Assembly: GCA_964057225.1 (NCBI GenBank)
Contig: OZ059898.1
Span: 13,231,767 to 13,295,766, forward strand
Direction: 5' to 3'
Source of the DNA: Auanema rhodensis
Lineage: Eukaryota; Nematoda; Chromadorea; Rhabditida; Rhabditidae
Length of the DNA: 64,000 nt
Shown here: positions 36,583 to 55,422 of the stretch, piece by piece
Layout of the letters: the number at the start of each line of letters is the position of its first letter
Position numbering within the stretch: position 1 is the first letter of the stretch
The notes under the pieces: model-generated
What the model was told of the DNA's origin: nothing
What the model saw: only the letters and a program-made list of their open reading frames with translations
The model's database searches: none
Program-made: the position numbers and the translations under genes

Positions 36583-38819
36583 ATCTAAACTTATGTATTC
36601 CTAGAATTTTCTTCTCGTGTTTGATCTTTTGTGTCTATTTTGAACTGCCATAAGCAGGACAATGAATGCTCATCGTGGTTGAAAAACAATTTGAATATCA
36701 TTAGCGTGTTTCATCCAAGCTTTGTTCTTCACAACAGCTTTCATTATTATATTATTTAATTTAATATATTAATATATATTGATTTTACTAGTTTTTAAAA
36801 AATAAAATTCGTGATGTAAATGAAATTCAGCTCATGCTGACAACATGCTCTGGCAAGTCGGAATACAAATATACTTCAAAGGGCTGAAGAAGATAAAGCT
36901 AGTGAAAGATAAAATCCTTAAAAGCATATGCGTATTGCTCATTTCGGAAAAACGATGAAGCTCTTTAATGCCAAACAGACAAAACAAAGTATGAATTCTC
37001 ATGAACACAGTAATGGTGTTGCTGTTGCAGCAAACAGCTGATGATGATGTTGATGATGATGAGCTGATGAGAATGAGCATGTACACAACACTGTCATAAC
37101 GTCCATGTTCGCGTCTCAGAATGATAGTTGCAAACTTCCATTTCCCCAACAAGACATTAGAAGAGTAACGCTCGTTTTCAATCTTTATAAAAGCCCCCTC
37201 AGTTTTCATATGTTGTATAGAAATTTTCAACAATGTCGTCATATCGTCAACACGTTTGATGCACTTAGTCACATAATCTTTTTTCATTCATTCTTCCATT
37301 TTCACAGCAAAAATAGGAAGATAGAGAGATTCAATAGGCTAATGATATGAAATAAGAGAGCATAGCAAGTAAGAAGCGATCGTCGATGGTAATATACGAG
37401 TTGTTTCAATCTGATGTCCTTTAGCCATATTGTCCTGAAAACGGACTACTCTTCCTCTTTTCTTTAGACCCCTCATAGACTCATATTGGTTTCTGAATAG
37501 TAGGTCAACTCACTTTCCAACAAAAAAAAGCAGAAGACGATAGTGGTGATGAAGTAAAATAGAAATTTTATTATTTCTTCCAATTCCAGAGAGAGAGGTT
37601 CATGGAAATTGCTTTTCATCGCACGTTCCTTCCATTTAAATCAGTCCTTATGCATGTTTTCCTTGTTCTCACCATGCTCATCTCTTTTTAAATAGGTTGC
37701 AGGCTCTTGAATCAATGAGACCTTGCATCAATCGTCTTGTCGCTGATTATCGCCATCAAATTCAATTATGTGCCAAATTGTTTCCAACTTCAATCTGTTA
37801 AAGACGTTAGACGATCACGCCAGAAGAACTGCAAGTCCTCCATGTCCAGCGTACTGCTCACGTGTACGCTAGTCATGACTTCGAGCTTTCTGCTAACCTG
37901 CTGTTATATGATACTACACTATGCTGATGATGACAAACCACAAACATAAGCCATCGAATGCCACGGCAGACGAAACTTTATTCTGTTTATGATATTCTAT
38001 TATATCAATAGATCACCTGTTTCATCATCTCTTTCTCAGCTTTAGTTTAATAAATTTCGTAGCATTTTGCTACATTTCTTCCATCTATCCAAAATAATTC
38101 ATCTTTCATATTAATAAAGTATTATTTTGGAGTAGATACATACGAGCTGTTCCAATTTCAACTTTCATATGGCGCTCTTCTTCAGTTACTTCTCATCTGC
38201 CTTACTTCTTCTCACTACTGTTCTTCATCATTTACGCCTCTTATGACCAATAAGCCAATAGGTTTTATGCAAATAGGAATTTTTACTGAATCTAATCAAA
38301 TTGTCATGGTTGAAATGGAAATTCAGCTTCACAACTATCTCATCATCTAGACACACAGTTGCTTCATCGAGTTTCTTTGACCATGCATAGTCAGAATAAG
38401 AGTATTTATCATCTTTCCCATCAATGTTTCTACTAATTTTCGTCGTTTTTTTCTTTTTTTTTATTTCATTTGATTCAGCATTAGAAGCTTAACAATCAAG
38501 ATCAATGAGCAAGATAAACGAATTATTTGAAATCAAATGTTTCACATGTCGTATGCAGTTGTAGAAATGCTTCAAAGTCCGTATTATAATTTACTTTTTC
38601 ATTTGTAATATTCGAACAAACACAGTTCGATTGCATTTAGATTACCCAACTATCAAATAACATTTTTTTCTTTCTCACGTCTTCTATTATATGTCTTCAA
38701 GAAATCCACAAAAAAATAAATAAAATGTTCTTGTTTTCAATAAAAATTTTTTAAAAAATTAAAATAATTCGGATAACGTTATAGTCTGAGATCTATTTTT
38801 ATTCAAATAATAGCTTTTA

Positions 38820-38838
38820 CTATATATATTATATATTA

Positions 38839-38879
<41 letters not shown>
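38820..38879. repeat. (TA)n microsatellite
   Basis: About 60 nt of alternating TA with three phase slips. Confidence 0.95.
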
Positions 38880-38880
<1 letters not shown>

Positions 38881-41170
38881 ATATATACATATCTCTTTGT
38901 GAAAAATATTTTTTCAACGAATGAATAGTGTGCTTCAGCCACCAAGCTTCTATGTTTCTTCATCCACCACAACGGGTCCCTTTTCTCTACTCTCTCTTTC
39001 TTCTTTTGCGAAATACCCCCTTCTATCCAATTCGTTCCTTTTTAGGTTTAAGAAGTAAACATCCAATGTTTCATTTTTATTTTTTCGATCAGAATATCCA
39101 TATTTCCACTTCGCTATTCAACACATAATTGGCTTCAAAAAAATTTGCCATATTTCAAGCAAAGAACTACAGCATGTGTATTATCTAGTACATAATCCTA
39201 TTTATTTTATTTCTCTCTATATATATATTTTTTTCTCTCTATATATATATATCTATATCTACCTCTGTCTTTCTCTCTCTTTCTCCATCTCTTTATATTT
39301 CTATCTCTCTAGCTCACTCTCTCTCTTCCCTTTCTCTCTCTATCTCAACCAAAATATAACTTAAATACCTCACTATGAATGTTTTTACTATTAGATTAAT
39401 ATGAAGTTCGAGAGAAGTGCGTATTCTAGTTTAATTTATTTCTTTTTTTCACTTTCACATTCAGTTAAAAAAAGGATAATAAACCTTGTGCTCTACCGGT
39501 TTAACCAACTTCTTTGTTTAATAAGCTTATCCTTCTTTTCAATTTCTATCTTCACCATCTTCAACAACAAGCGTTTGCAGCAGAGACTTTCTAATTTAAA
39601 CCTGAAACCAAAAAAATTAAAGTTTGTGTTTTGTATTGTGTTGTGTTGAGCTTGCGTTTCTGTCATCAAGCCGAACGAGCGTGTTTCGAGCATTTTTAGC
39701 TTTTATGAACTCTCAAACATGCGACTTATATAATCTTTGAAGCCTTTTTCAGAACAAACGTCATGAGATCAGAGTTGTATCTGGTCAGTAATCCTGAAAA
39801 TTTCTTTTTTTCATGTTGTTCTATACATATGTGAAACTTTCTCTCACCTTTACGTATCGCATAATACTCAATCTCTTTGGCTAGCATACGTGTTCTCAGT
39901 CATGCTTCATATACTCCATCTTTAATACCTATCCTCTCCCTCTTTCTTTTTCTCTCTCTGCCAATCTCCTATTCTCTTTAGAAATCTCGTTGTCCGCTTC
40001 AACTCATTTCTTGAATTTCGACCACAAGAGATCCGTATTAGAGCACAGTTGACTGATCAGCTATAAAATCAGAAATCTGGAGTGAACTTGTGAAAAGTAT
40101 ACATCACATCTTCTATTCAGGCTTACTCTTTGATGACTCTTTGACCTGTATCACTTGTTGCATTCGGATTTCCTCTTATTCTACGTCACAAATTGTTATT
40201 TCAACGAGAAATTATTTGAATATTCGAGCAATTCAAAGGACAGGAACTCGTTGCCGGAAATATCAATCTTAATAGGAATCTCTGTTCACATTTTCTGTTT
40301 AACTCAAGATGAAGCAGTTTTCTTCTGAACAACTCTTGCTCACATTACTAGTTAAGTAATTCAATTGAAAAGAAAGAAAAGTTTGCTGTCTTCATCGTCA
40401 GCTTCATACACTAAGAACCGTCACGCAGCGATAGGAATGAAAGAAAGTTGAGGTAAAGATATATAGAGAAAAAGATTACAAAGAGAATATATTCCTATAC
40501 AGAGATAGAGAGAGAAATGCTCTTTTGATCGAAAACGGTGCAGTGTGTTATAGGTGAAGTCCCTGCAAAATATTATGAAAATAAAAGAGTGTGAGATGAG
40601 AAAAAGATCGAAAAAAAAGAAAAAAACATGAAAAGGAATATAAAAAAGATGTGTGTTGTAGATAGACGACAAAGAGAGAGTGGGGGGGGGATTTAAACAA
40701 GGATATGAATGAAACGATATATGAATAGTTTGAAGCTCTAATTAACCCACAAATACATAACATTTTCCAAATTAGTTTTGAAATTTTGTCTTACGTTTCC
40801 CAAATTTATGCGTGGGATTTCGAGCTCTAATCGTGTAATAGATGTACTTGAAATGACTTTCTACTCCAGAAACACATATACACATGTCAAGTAGACTTCA
40901 TCCTCATCAACCAAATTGTGTTCAAATCACTAAGTATAAATTCCTATCCTTTAAAAGTTTGGTAACTAACTAACTCAAAGTGATTTTATTGAAATGTTTT
41001 CTCAGCTGCCAGTAATGTCATGACTTTTTTAGATTTCAATTCTTATTTTCAAAAATAAAACAAAACAGATGGTAGTTATATCCTATTTTCCTTTTTACTA
41101 AACACATTTATCTTCTTTTTAAATGAACTTCATTCTTAATTTCGATATCACTTTAATTCATTATTGTCTC

Positions 41171-41177
<7 letters not shown>

Positions 41178-41240
<63 letters not shown>

Positions 41241-41241
41241 A
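41178..41241. repeat. (CT)n microsatellite
   Basis: About 60 nt of CT with one TT interruption. Confidence 0.95.
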
Positions 41242-42981
41242 TCTTGCTCTCTTTCTCTCTTTCTTCCATTACTCTTCCCTGTCGTTTATTGTTTTTCTCT
41301 CACATTCTCTTTGTTTTCTTTGAAAATAAAACAAAAATTTAAAAAATGGTCTTCTTGTCCACCCCTTTTTTACCTTCTCTCAACCTTCCTTCTTGCACAA
41401 AGATCATAAACACAAAAAAAATCTAATACACAAACGAGACTTGACGATGCATGTGACACTCGTACACAACATTTTCATCACATCGTGCCAGAGAATTATT
41501 GAACAAACTATTTGTCATTACATTCAAAAAGATTTATCTCCTTAATATCATATGCTTTCAGCATGTAATACAGTGCTTAAGCTGTTTCTCGTATATATCC
41601 CGATCTACGTCTATTAATTGCTTTTAATCAGAGACGGAGATCGCCTGATCTTCAAAGCTTTCATATTTCATCTCTTTTACGCCTTTCCTTCCTTTTATTA
41701 GCACTTTTCGTCTTATATGTATATTTAACGTGTACACTTTTATGTTATTAGGATAATAATATCCGGTCTGCTTTTTGACTTCTGGGGCGATTGACTCTTT
41801 GGAATCAGAAACCTTTCATTTACCAGCTTATTCTCATCATTCCCTCATCTAACGACTGATACGAATAACCACAACACTTGACATATGTTCGAACTTTGTT
41901 AAAAAAATTCTCTCGGCAACAAGGAATGCCCGAATATTGTTTTGGAATGGACAAAGAAATGCAACAGCTTTTGTATGAAACTCGTTTTTACATCTTTTCT
42001 CTTTATTCACATTCACTTAAGAGCTCCGCAGATTTTGAAACTTTTTCGGCTGAAAACATAGATAGAAAGGATATTTTGAATTTTTTTTTATACGACCACA
42101 CGTTGTACAATTGTGAAAATCTTCATGATGATATTTTGGATCACACCGAAGTTGTCTTAAATCTTTTTCCTGCCGATTGATGTTCATTACACAGCTTCTC
42201 GTGCTCCTTTTTCGGAATTATTCAAGAGGTTGCGTGGAAGTGAGAAGTTGATTGCCCATTATGGCAACTATGCTGATTCTCTCTTTTTCCGTACGGCTAT
42301 CTATCGTCGGCTTATTTTGTCCCTCATCTTTGCTTTTTCGTCACTTTCTTCAGAACATTACCTAGATTTGAGGCTTTGTGTGACGAATAGCAGTTAGCAC
42401 AATAAGCCCCTCATATTGTGAATGAGTTTATTATCTTATTAAACTTCTTCTAGGTCATGCTTTCTCGTCTCTTGTCCGTTTTACTGCAGTTGAGCAAGTA
42501 GGCTAACGTTCTATTTCACCTCACAAGATTCCGCTTGTACATGCATATCACAATTCATATCTCTCACCTCGAAAAACCTTGCAACTTATTCTGGAACATC
42601 GATCTTTGATAAAATAGAAATTGAGAACTTCCCACAAGTTTTAATTTCTGAAGGTGGACTTAATGATATTATACGAAAATTATATTTTCCTTAGTTCCAC
42701 GTAAGCCGGAACCAAAAAAAAGGAATTTAGAGCAATTGAAAATAAATATGGCCCACTATTATTATTGTTTATTTATTTTTATCAAAAAAAAAAAAAGAAA
42801 GCAATTGGTCTAACTACTTTTCTCTGAAGTATGGTGAGCATGTTATTGCCATATATAATCTATATTATTTAAGATTTTTGCATTAAGCACGATGATTTTA
42901 AATGCAAACTATCACATACACCTTGCTTTGAATATATTAAATCGATTAGTTGTATATTTTTATTTTTCAACATATTACAGA

Positions 42982-45900
42982 ATGGAAGATCTAATATGGG
43001 ATAACATTAACGAAACATTGGATACGTATGAGGTAAGAGATTAATCAACATTCAAACATACTTCATATTTCAATTATTATTATTATATTTTAATTAATTT
43101 AAAATATTATTATTCTTCACTGATGTCTGTATATGTAGATGAAGATGTCTATCATCATCGCCTTCCTTAATCATTTCTTTTTTCAGAATTATGATGATGT
43201 TCTATTACATGATCCCTTGGTTCAATGGACTACTGTATTAGTAGCTGCTATATATATTCTGACTATGATTATTGGAATTCCGGCAAACATTTATGTGCTC
43301 CATCGTATGCGAAAATTAGCAAAGTACGTTATTTAAGGAAAAATAACAAAACCCCTAATTCCATTATATAATATATGATACATTTCATTAGATATAGTCG
43401 TTGAGAAAAAAATATTCATGAAATTACTTATGCTATCGAACTGCTCATTAAGTTTTTTTGTGTTTCTGTTGCGCGGGAATAAAAACGAATTAAACGAAAA
43501 TTGGGATAGAAAAAAATAAAAATAAATTTTTTTTTGCTTAAGAATGCAACCGATTTATCTAATTTTACAATTTTAAATGGATGTTTACAATGTCATGTGG
43601 ATTTATTTGACGTGGGTCTCACGTGCGTGACATACAACTACTAAAATTAGCATAATACAAAAGCTCTCGCTATTTGTTTATCAAATTGCTTGCAAATTAT
43701 ACAATAGTATAACAAATTCGAAAATAATGAATAAACAGTATAAATAAATTTGATAATTATAGCTTATATATTTATATTTTTATATCAATTTCTAGTCTTA
43801 TGGTCATTTTTTGCAGAAGTGATATGGAACGATATCGCAATGGTACCGGCATAGCTCTGTGCTCTATGTCAGCAGCTGATTTATGTTCACTCCTCTTAAT
43901 TTTCAGCCAAAATATACATCAATCGTTTGCCGGCGAGTCAAATAGCCAAATCATGCACGTAACTTGCAAGGTTCTGTTTCCGATTTTCTTTTTTTTTTCG
44001 AAAAAAAAAAGAAAGAAAAAAGAATAATTTTTATCTCAAATCATATAAATGACGAGAAAGTGGGAAAAGCAGAAAAACGGACTGAACGAATGATAAGTGA
44101 GGTACTAGTGGGTGTATGATGCATCTTGTTTTCAAATAAATGTTGCAACATACATAATTTTCAATGTTTTTCGTCATTAATATCTAGAGAAATCTCTCCA
44201 CCATTAAGTTTTTAGAATGAAACTAACAATAACAAAATTTCACGTCACTAACACGTCAAACGGAAAATGACATTTGCATTTAATATTTCGTATTTATTGT
44301 ACTCTGACAATCTTCGTTAACAGAACGTCAATTTATGACAAAAAAAGAGAATAGAGAAGAAACATGAAAAAGATACAACTTAAACTTTGAAACCGAATAC
44401 CATTAATCTCTAAGATTTTTGATTCTTTCAAAAAAATTATTTATATCATCAGGTTAATTAGCTGAAATTTTGAAGAAATCAATAAAACTTCTGAAACTAT
44501 TTTGAATACATCAAAGGTTTGAGGGAGAATCTTCAATAATACTACTAGTTTTCAGATTATGCTGTTTTTAACTCACACGGTTACTGGCATTTCTATTTGG
44601 TCTTGGCTTCTCCTATCTTCCCTCCGATATCTAGCTATCTGTCATCCTCTTTATCATCTTCGCCTCTGGCAGATGCCATATAGAGCCTTGGCTTTTATTA
44701 TTGTAAGTTTTTCTTATTCTGAACTTTGCTAACTATGTTGAGAAATAAAGTTAAAAGCATTGAACATCTAAAGCACTATATGCTCTTTTTTTGAAAATTC
44801 TATAATGTTAGTATACAGTACTGATAGTTTGGAACTTTTGATATTAATAAGGAAGTAATGTTCATATTTTCCAGATGATGTCTATTTTGCTCAATCTGTG
44901 GCTCCTAGTTGCTGTAGAATCAACTCCTTTCGGTTGCACTCAGGTAATCTATTTATCTCTGACCTTCTAGCTATCATGCAATCTTAAAATCTTTTTTAGG
45001 TTTTGTTGATACGAGATTCAATGACCGCTAATCGTCTCTTTCATTTGGTTGAAATGATTTGGTCTTTTTGTATTCCACTAGTTGTTATCGTCATTATGGA
45101 CACAAGCGTTTTAATTAAAAGAAAGTAAGGAAAATGCGGTTTATAATAAACTAATGCTTATGATGACAACCTAAAACGTTTGCAAAAACTGAAAATATAT
45201 TCTCTAAATCTGCCAACATGTCGGTCTCTTTGGTCCCTTTCTCTCAGAGGGACGTTTTTGGTCTCAACTAAATTCTAGCTGCCGAGATTGCTCTGGTAGT
45301 CTAGAGCTTTTCCACATTTTACACCCTCGAGACCCATCCTCAGACTCATGACCATTTATAGTCATTTTCTAATGATTTATGTTCTCTGTTCAGCATATTT
45401 CCACGATGGGTCCGCCAAAAGCAAAGACGAAAGTCAGCATTAGAAGAAATTATCAAACTTACCCGAAGCTCCAGTATGCGACTCAAGGTAAATCTTGAAT
45501 AGTTAATTGAATATTGTGAACAAAAACTAAGAATTGGCTACTACAGCCGCAGTATATTTAAAAATTTCGTTGAAAATTACAAGTTTTGAAAACTATATTA
45601 TTGAACCGCTACCTCAGTTCCAGCATCGTCATCAGAAGGCATTGTGGAAATGGCTCATAATAGCATTTATCTGCATTCTGCTCAATGCCCCAGAGAATAT
45701 ATATCGCCTTGTTATGCTTTTCTCCATCTCAACGTTCACAGAAGAAGAAGATGCCATACATTATTCAGCCAGAATGGTTGCCCAATCTCTATATTTTAGG
45801 TTTGTCTTCCTGCTGCTTTCATATTAACATAGCCATTTTTCTGATAAACAACAAACTGAACATGAAAGATCACTCATTCACTATCTTTCACCAACTATTA

Positions 45901-46157
45901 TTTCAGCCAATTTGCCTTTAACGCCATATATCTTGCCGTATTCGTGTACGACAAGAGTACAAGATGTAAAACAGACAACAATGTCAACAATCATTCCGGT
46001 TCAGGTAGGGTGCCACTTCATCCATGGAATATTAAGCATATTTTTAGTGGCGATACCAGCAAGAAGTAGACATTCCTCTCATTCAGAAGTTGAAATTGCT
46101 TCTGCGGGATCTCTAAAACGTCTCATTCAAGGAGATGTCAAAATAGCACGAGTATAA
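42982..46157 (+). CDS. Rhodopsin-family (class A) GPCR (386 aa)
   Basis: Ten exons (42982-43032, 43187-43323, 43817-43970, 44556-44702, 44875-44943, 45000-45124, 45394-45487, 45624-45799, 45907-46004, 46048-46157) sum to 1,161 nt. The N-terminus is acidic with the sequon NET. TM1 is VLVAAIYILTMIIGIPANIYVL with the GxPAN motif. TM2 has LCSMSAADL. TM3 ends LRYLAICHPL, the DRY-equivalent. A basic third loop (RWVRQKQRRKS) leads to TM6, which contains LLNAPENIYRL. TM7 is FAFNAIYLAVFVYDKS. The layout resembles nematode peptide-type receptors, but the ligand cannot be named. An acceptor (ATTACAG) lies one nucleotide before the ATG, fitting trans-splicing or a leader intron. It is convergent with coatomer epsilon. 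Confidence 0.85.
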
Positions 46158-46212
46158 GATAACAGTGTATTTAATAAGCTCAGTGATCTTTCTAAATAAC
46201 GAGTAATAACTG

Positions 46213-46259
46213 TGTATATACATAAATATAAATATATATACATATATATATATATATTT
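46213..46259. repeat. (TA)n-rich tract
   Basis: TA-rich sequence between the convergent GPCR and coatomer genes. Confidence 0.8.
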
Positions 46260-46426
46260 GTAAAAATTTATTATGAATAAAACGTTGTACCACTTCCTCC
46301 CGTAAAGGCAAAAAAGTTCCACAAAATGTTAAAGTTATGTATGTGTCCCTTATAAACAACAACGAAATCACAATTCATAGACAGGTAATGATGAAAAATA
46401 AATAATAAATTAAACATCACATATGT

Positions 46427-47714
46427 TTAAGCTTCACTTGTAATTCTATCGAAAAGCTCTTCCTTGGCCATTAGATCTTTAGTCCAAGCATGTTCACTAT
46501 GAGTCTCCTTTAATTGAGAAATATATCTATTGGTAACCTGAAATTAAACCAATAGTAAATAGCTTACAGTATATTACTAAGTACCTCGTCTCCTTTTCCC
46601 AATTGTTGACTAACAACTATGAGATTGATCAGAGCTTCAGCATTATTGGGATCTCTGGTTTGAGCTTCCTAGAAAAAAATATAACAAGCATCTCAGGGAC
46701 TTCTTCTGGTTTCTAACCTGGAGCAATTTCTCAGCGTCTTCATACTTTTCCTGCATAATTAAAACGGAAGCTTGGCCCACGAGCAACAAAACAGTTTGCC
46801 CATATTTGTCCATCATTTCTTGGAAAATATAAAAAGCTTCCTTCAATTTATCTTTACCCTTAAAAGATGACAAATTACAAAAACAATTCCGGAATATACA
46901 CATACCACGGCGATATTTACCCAAGCTAGAGCTAATTGAGTCAGGGTGGCATCCTCATCAATTTCATTCATTTGCTTTAAGTATTGTCTGAAAATAGAAC
47001 ATGGGTATATACATCGAAAAGTGAGAAAATCTTACACTGCCTGATCAATTCGGTCCATCTTGAGCAATGTATAAACAATAGCTGATTTAACAAGGAGTGA
47101 ATCATTAACCTTGAATAAGGCGCGAATAGCATCTTCAGAGTTCTTAAAATCAAAAAAAATAGTAAAATATGTTTTTAATCTTTATAAAGTAAACAATAAT
47201 CGAGAAAATACGACTTACGCCTGACTGATTCAGAATAGCGGCAGCAACTACAGCATTGATCTCATCAGCAACGAAGCTTCCGTTACTGATTTCTTCCTCA
47301 ACTTCAGAGACGATTTTAGCTCTGAAAATAAGAAAATCGCATGTAAACAAAAACTTACAAATAATAGAGTAAATTATTTGCAAAATGTAAATTGTTCAGG
47401 AAAACGAAATTACCTCTTGTTAGGGTTCTTAAACTCAGCCATTCTTCGAACAGCTTTGTAAGCGACATTAGAAGTACTTTGTGGTACTTCGGAGAGCGGA
47501 ATAGATCCCTTTCCTTGTTCAATATACGAAAGATACATAAAAACATCTTTTCTAACTTTCTCTTCTTCACTCTTAGTTTGGAATTTCTGAAAATAAACAA
47601 GTGATGAGGATTTCATTAGAGCAAAACACAACGTACAGTTGCTTCGTTAATGCATTGCTGGTAATTACCCAGGAAATATGAATTAGTTATATCAAACATT
47701 CGGTCAACAGACAT
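46427..47714 (-). CDS. cope-1: Coatomer subunit epsilon (292 aa)
   Basis: The epsilon subunit of COPI coats, which mediate Golgi-to-ER transport, stabilises the alpha/beta' subcomplex. Eight exons (47637-47714, 47414-47586, 47219-47321, 47036-47142, 46906-46987, 46718-46858, 46585-46668, 46427-46537) sum to 879 nt, the expected size. The N-terminus MSVDRMFDITNSYFLGNYQ followed by QCINEAT is typical, and TPR-like helices fill the rest (DSLLVKSAIVYTLLKMDR, LTQLALAWVNIA, EAFYIFQEMMDKYG, EAQTRDPNNAEALINL). A splice acceptor (CAATTTAG) directly abuts the ATG. The endonuclease G gene lies just upstream on the same strand. Confidence 0.93.
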
Positions 47715-48049
47715 CTAAATTGAAAAATGCTATAAATATATATACAAATCAACTATAAAATCCTTAAAACGATTGAAGCAAGATCGAAATTGATTACGAG
47801 GACACGTATTTCAGGAGATACGTAAGCGCAAATATCACCAGCGTAACAACGCGTACATAAACTTCGTGCTCGAAACGAGCTTTATTATTAAGAATTTAAA
47901 TGTAATAAACAATTTATAAAAACTTTGTGAACAATTAGAAATCTGTATAACAATCATATAACAAATTATTAAACTGACATTATGAAAATCAACAAATATA
48001 TTCTAAAAACCTATTCCTATGACCTGCGAAATTTTATATTAAAATCTAT
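47715..48049 (-). promoter_or_regulatory. EndoG-coatomer intercistronic region
   Basis: On the minus strand an AATAAA signal (plus strand TTTATT at 47881-47886) follows the EndoG stop. About 165 nt later comes a splice acceptor right at the coatomer ATG. This fits an operon with downstream spliced-leader addition. The spacing is a little longer than the usual 100 nt. Confidence 0.45.
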
Positions 48050-49256
48050 CTAAGCCCTTTTGCCATTGATTTTCTTGATAGCTTTTTTTGGAATTCTCTC
48101 GAAAACTAAAAAGCCTCCATATCTTTCAATTAATTCAAGTGGTACGAAGAAAGATTGTAGTGGCACATCATCAGGTATAACCTTCAATTAAATATTATTT
48201 TTCACATATTCTCCCTGTTTTTTTTCACCTCGTTTGGCAAAACATAGCATTCCATCTCAAATTGGCCGACGGAAGTCTCGAAAAGAAGAACTTTGAAGAA
48301 ATGAGTTGGAACAGCTACATGATTCTTTCCAATAACCTAAAATTCAGCACTTTAAAATTTGTTTTGTTTATTGTATCAACCTTATATTTCACATATAAGT
48401 TTCCATCGCCCTCTTTCTTTGGAAGATATAAGGGTCCCGTCAATATATAAGTGTTCAAATTTTTCCGGACTAATTTTCTTAAAAATGAAATTAATTAGAT
48501 TTGAAAGCAACAATGAAAACCTAGCATATTTTTCCAATTCATTCCATTTATCTCTATTGAAACCTTTGCCAACCTAATAAAAAATGAGAAATTATTTTCA
48601 ATAATTAATGAATTACCTGAGGTGACATGTTCGTCAAAAAGAAAGTTTGATCGATGGAATTCTGGCTTTTCCGATGATTTCCTGCAGCAGCTAAATGTCC
48701 CCTGTCATACCCACTTCCCTAAAGAAGAACTTCAGTATCATTTTGATTATATTTTCTACTTTGTAATCGTCGTTTTGCGATTGGAAATATTTATGTAGGC
48801 TTTCATCAGGTTTAAATTGACTATGAGCTCTATCTACACTCTTGTCATATACAAGACTATCAGGAGTCAGATGTTCGCAGACCTGCAAAAAAATAAAAAA
48901 AAATTGTTTTATGAATGTGAAAACGTGCCCAATGTGCTGTTTTTGTTTTTCTATCATAAGATAATACAAAGTCTTCGAAAGATCTGATGTTATCAAATCC
49001 GGGATATCCATATTTCATAATTTCAGATGCTCTAGATAATCCGACTTGTTTGGAATCAGTTATTGGCACTGTTTCCATATAAGGCAAGTTCTAAATTCCA
49101 ATTCCGACATATTCATTAAATATTAATGAATACCGTTAAAGCTGTTGCATCTGCGGAAGCATTTCTAAAAAGATTACCATCCTGCCCATATTTAGAACCT
49201 AATAAAAAAGATCCTCCAGCTATAACAGCTGCACCTCCTACTTTCACAAAATTCAT
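48050..49256 (-). CDS. cps-6: Mitochondrial endonuclease G (299 aa)
   Basis: Member of the DNA/RNA non-specific beta-beta-alpha metal nuclease family, which acts in mitochondria and in apoptotic DNA breakdown. Eight exons (49134-49256, 48929-49090, 48760-48882, 48617-48718, 48521-48573, 48381-48477, 48229-48336, 48050-48181) sum to 900 nt. The N-terminus has a hydrophobic segment (VGGAAVIAGGSFLLGSKYG) suited to mitochondrial targeting. Next come YGYPGFDNIRSFEDFVLSYD, HWVCEHLTPDSL, the catalytic DRGHLAAAGNH (general-base His), FFLTNMSPQVGKGFNRDKWN with the metal-binding Asn, and GKNHVAVPTHFFKV. The second intron starts GC (TGG, then GCACGT) rather than GT. The alternative GT donor breaks the frame. 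An acceptor lies one nucleotide before the ATG. Confidence 0.95.
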
Positions 49257-50022
49257 GCTACAAATTTTTATTAATTTAATATGTAAGTGAGAAGTTTAAA
49301 ATTAATTTAATATTAGAGTATTCTTTAAAAAGGAAAAAAATAAGTAAAGTTGTTTAAATCGTGCTCAAATGCGTCTTGCAGCGCCTACAGTATACGGTGG
49401 CTTTTAAATGAACAGGTGGGGAGGAGGCTGAAGCGCTTTGCTCTGTTTTTGTTTATCAGCTCAATCTACTTTGCTTTCTGTATTTATTATAAGTTCTTTT
49501 AGAAACTACTTTTCGTGATTATATTTCAAAGTTTTAAATAATTTATTCTTAGTTTGTAAAAATTTTGATTTTGTCAAATAACATATCATTGCAAATAAAC
49601 TCGACTTATTGATAAGTGAATTATTTAACAATCAATAGATTAATCGTGGCTGTTAACGATTGAGCTTTGTTTTCATCTGTAAAGGGTACTGGTTTTACGA
49701 TGTTAGTTTTTAAAATCGAATTTTCATAGACTTGTGGCCTTCATGTCAAAATTAGCTAAGCGATGCTAGTCTAGAGCACGTCATCTAATTCCCCTGTGAC
49801 CATTCTCGTATGCCAGGCGAACCACGCCTTCTCATCCATTCCTTGATCAAAACTTTTCCAAAAACAAATGTTCTATCTGCTCAAGATTTCATTTTCTTCG
49901 TTATCTGCTTTTTTTCCTCTTTCTTGCTATAAAGATATATGCACACTCATATATTAACACTTTTAATCACTAATATATCAGATTTCTGTCTTCCTTGGGG
50001 AAACCTTGGTGTATAAGTTGTC
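49257..50022. promoter_or_regulatory. Divergent promoter region, EndoG / PKN
   Basis: 766 nt separate two genes transcribed away from each other. No second gene is visible. Individual elements cannot be named. Confidence 0.45.

Positions 50023-55422
<5,400 letters not shown>

Larger units (their letters stand above)
34990..42981. other. 8-kb gene desert, pyrimidine-rich
   Basis: No exon chain with consistent splice signals and frame could be built. Open frames of up to 151 codons, such as the minus-strand one at 36832-37287, have no signature. Others begin at TTG rather than ATG. Microsatellites at 36495-36581, 38820-38879, 39213-39350 and 41178-41241 punctuate the region. It may hold regulatory sequence for the GPCR at 43 kb. 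Confidence 0.55.

Noticed and set aside
36832-37287. 151-codon minus-strand open frame
   Set aside because: Longest frame in the desert, but it contains a repeat-derived Ser run and no recognisable domain or splice partner.
41878-42180. 100-codon plus-strand frame with fairly normal composition
   Set aside because: It starts at TTG and no acceptor/donor pair joins it to another exon. It may be a remnant, but cannot be supported.
47760-47890. Possible tRNA or structured RNA in the EndoG-coatomer gap
   Set aside because: No cloverleaf, A box or B box could be drawn.
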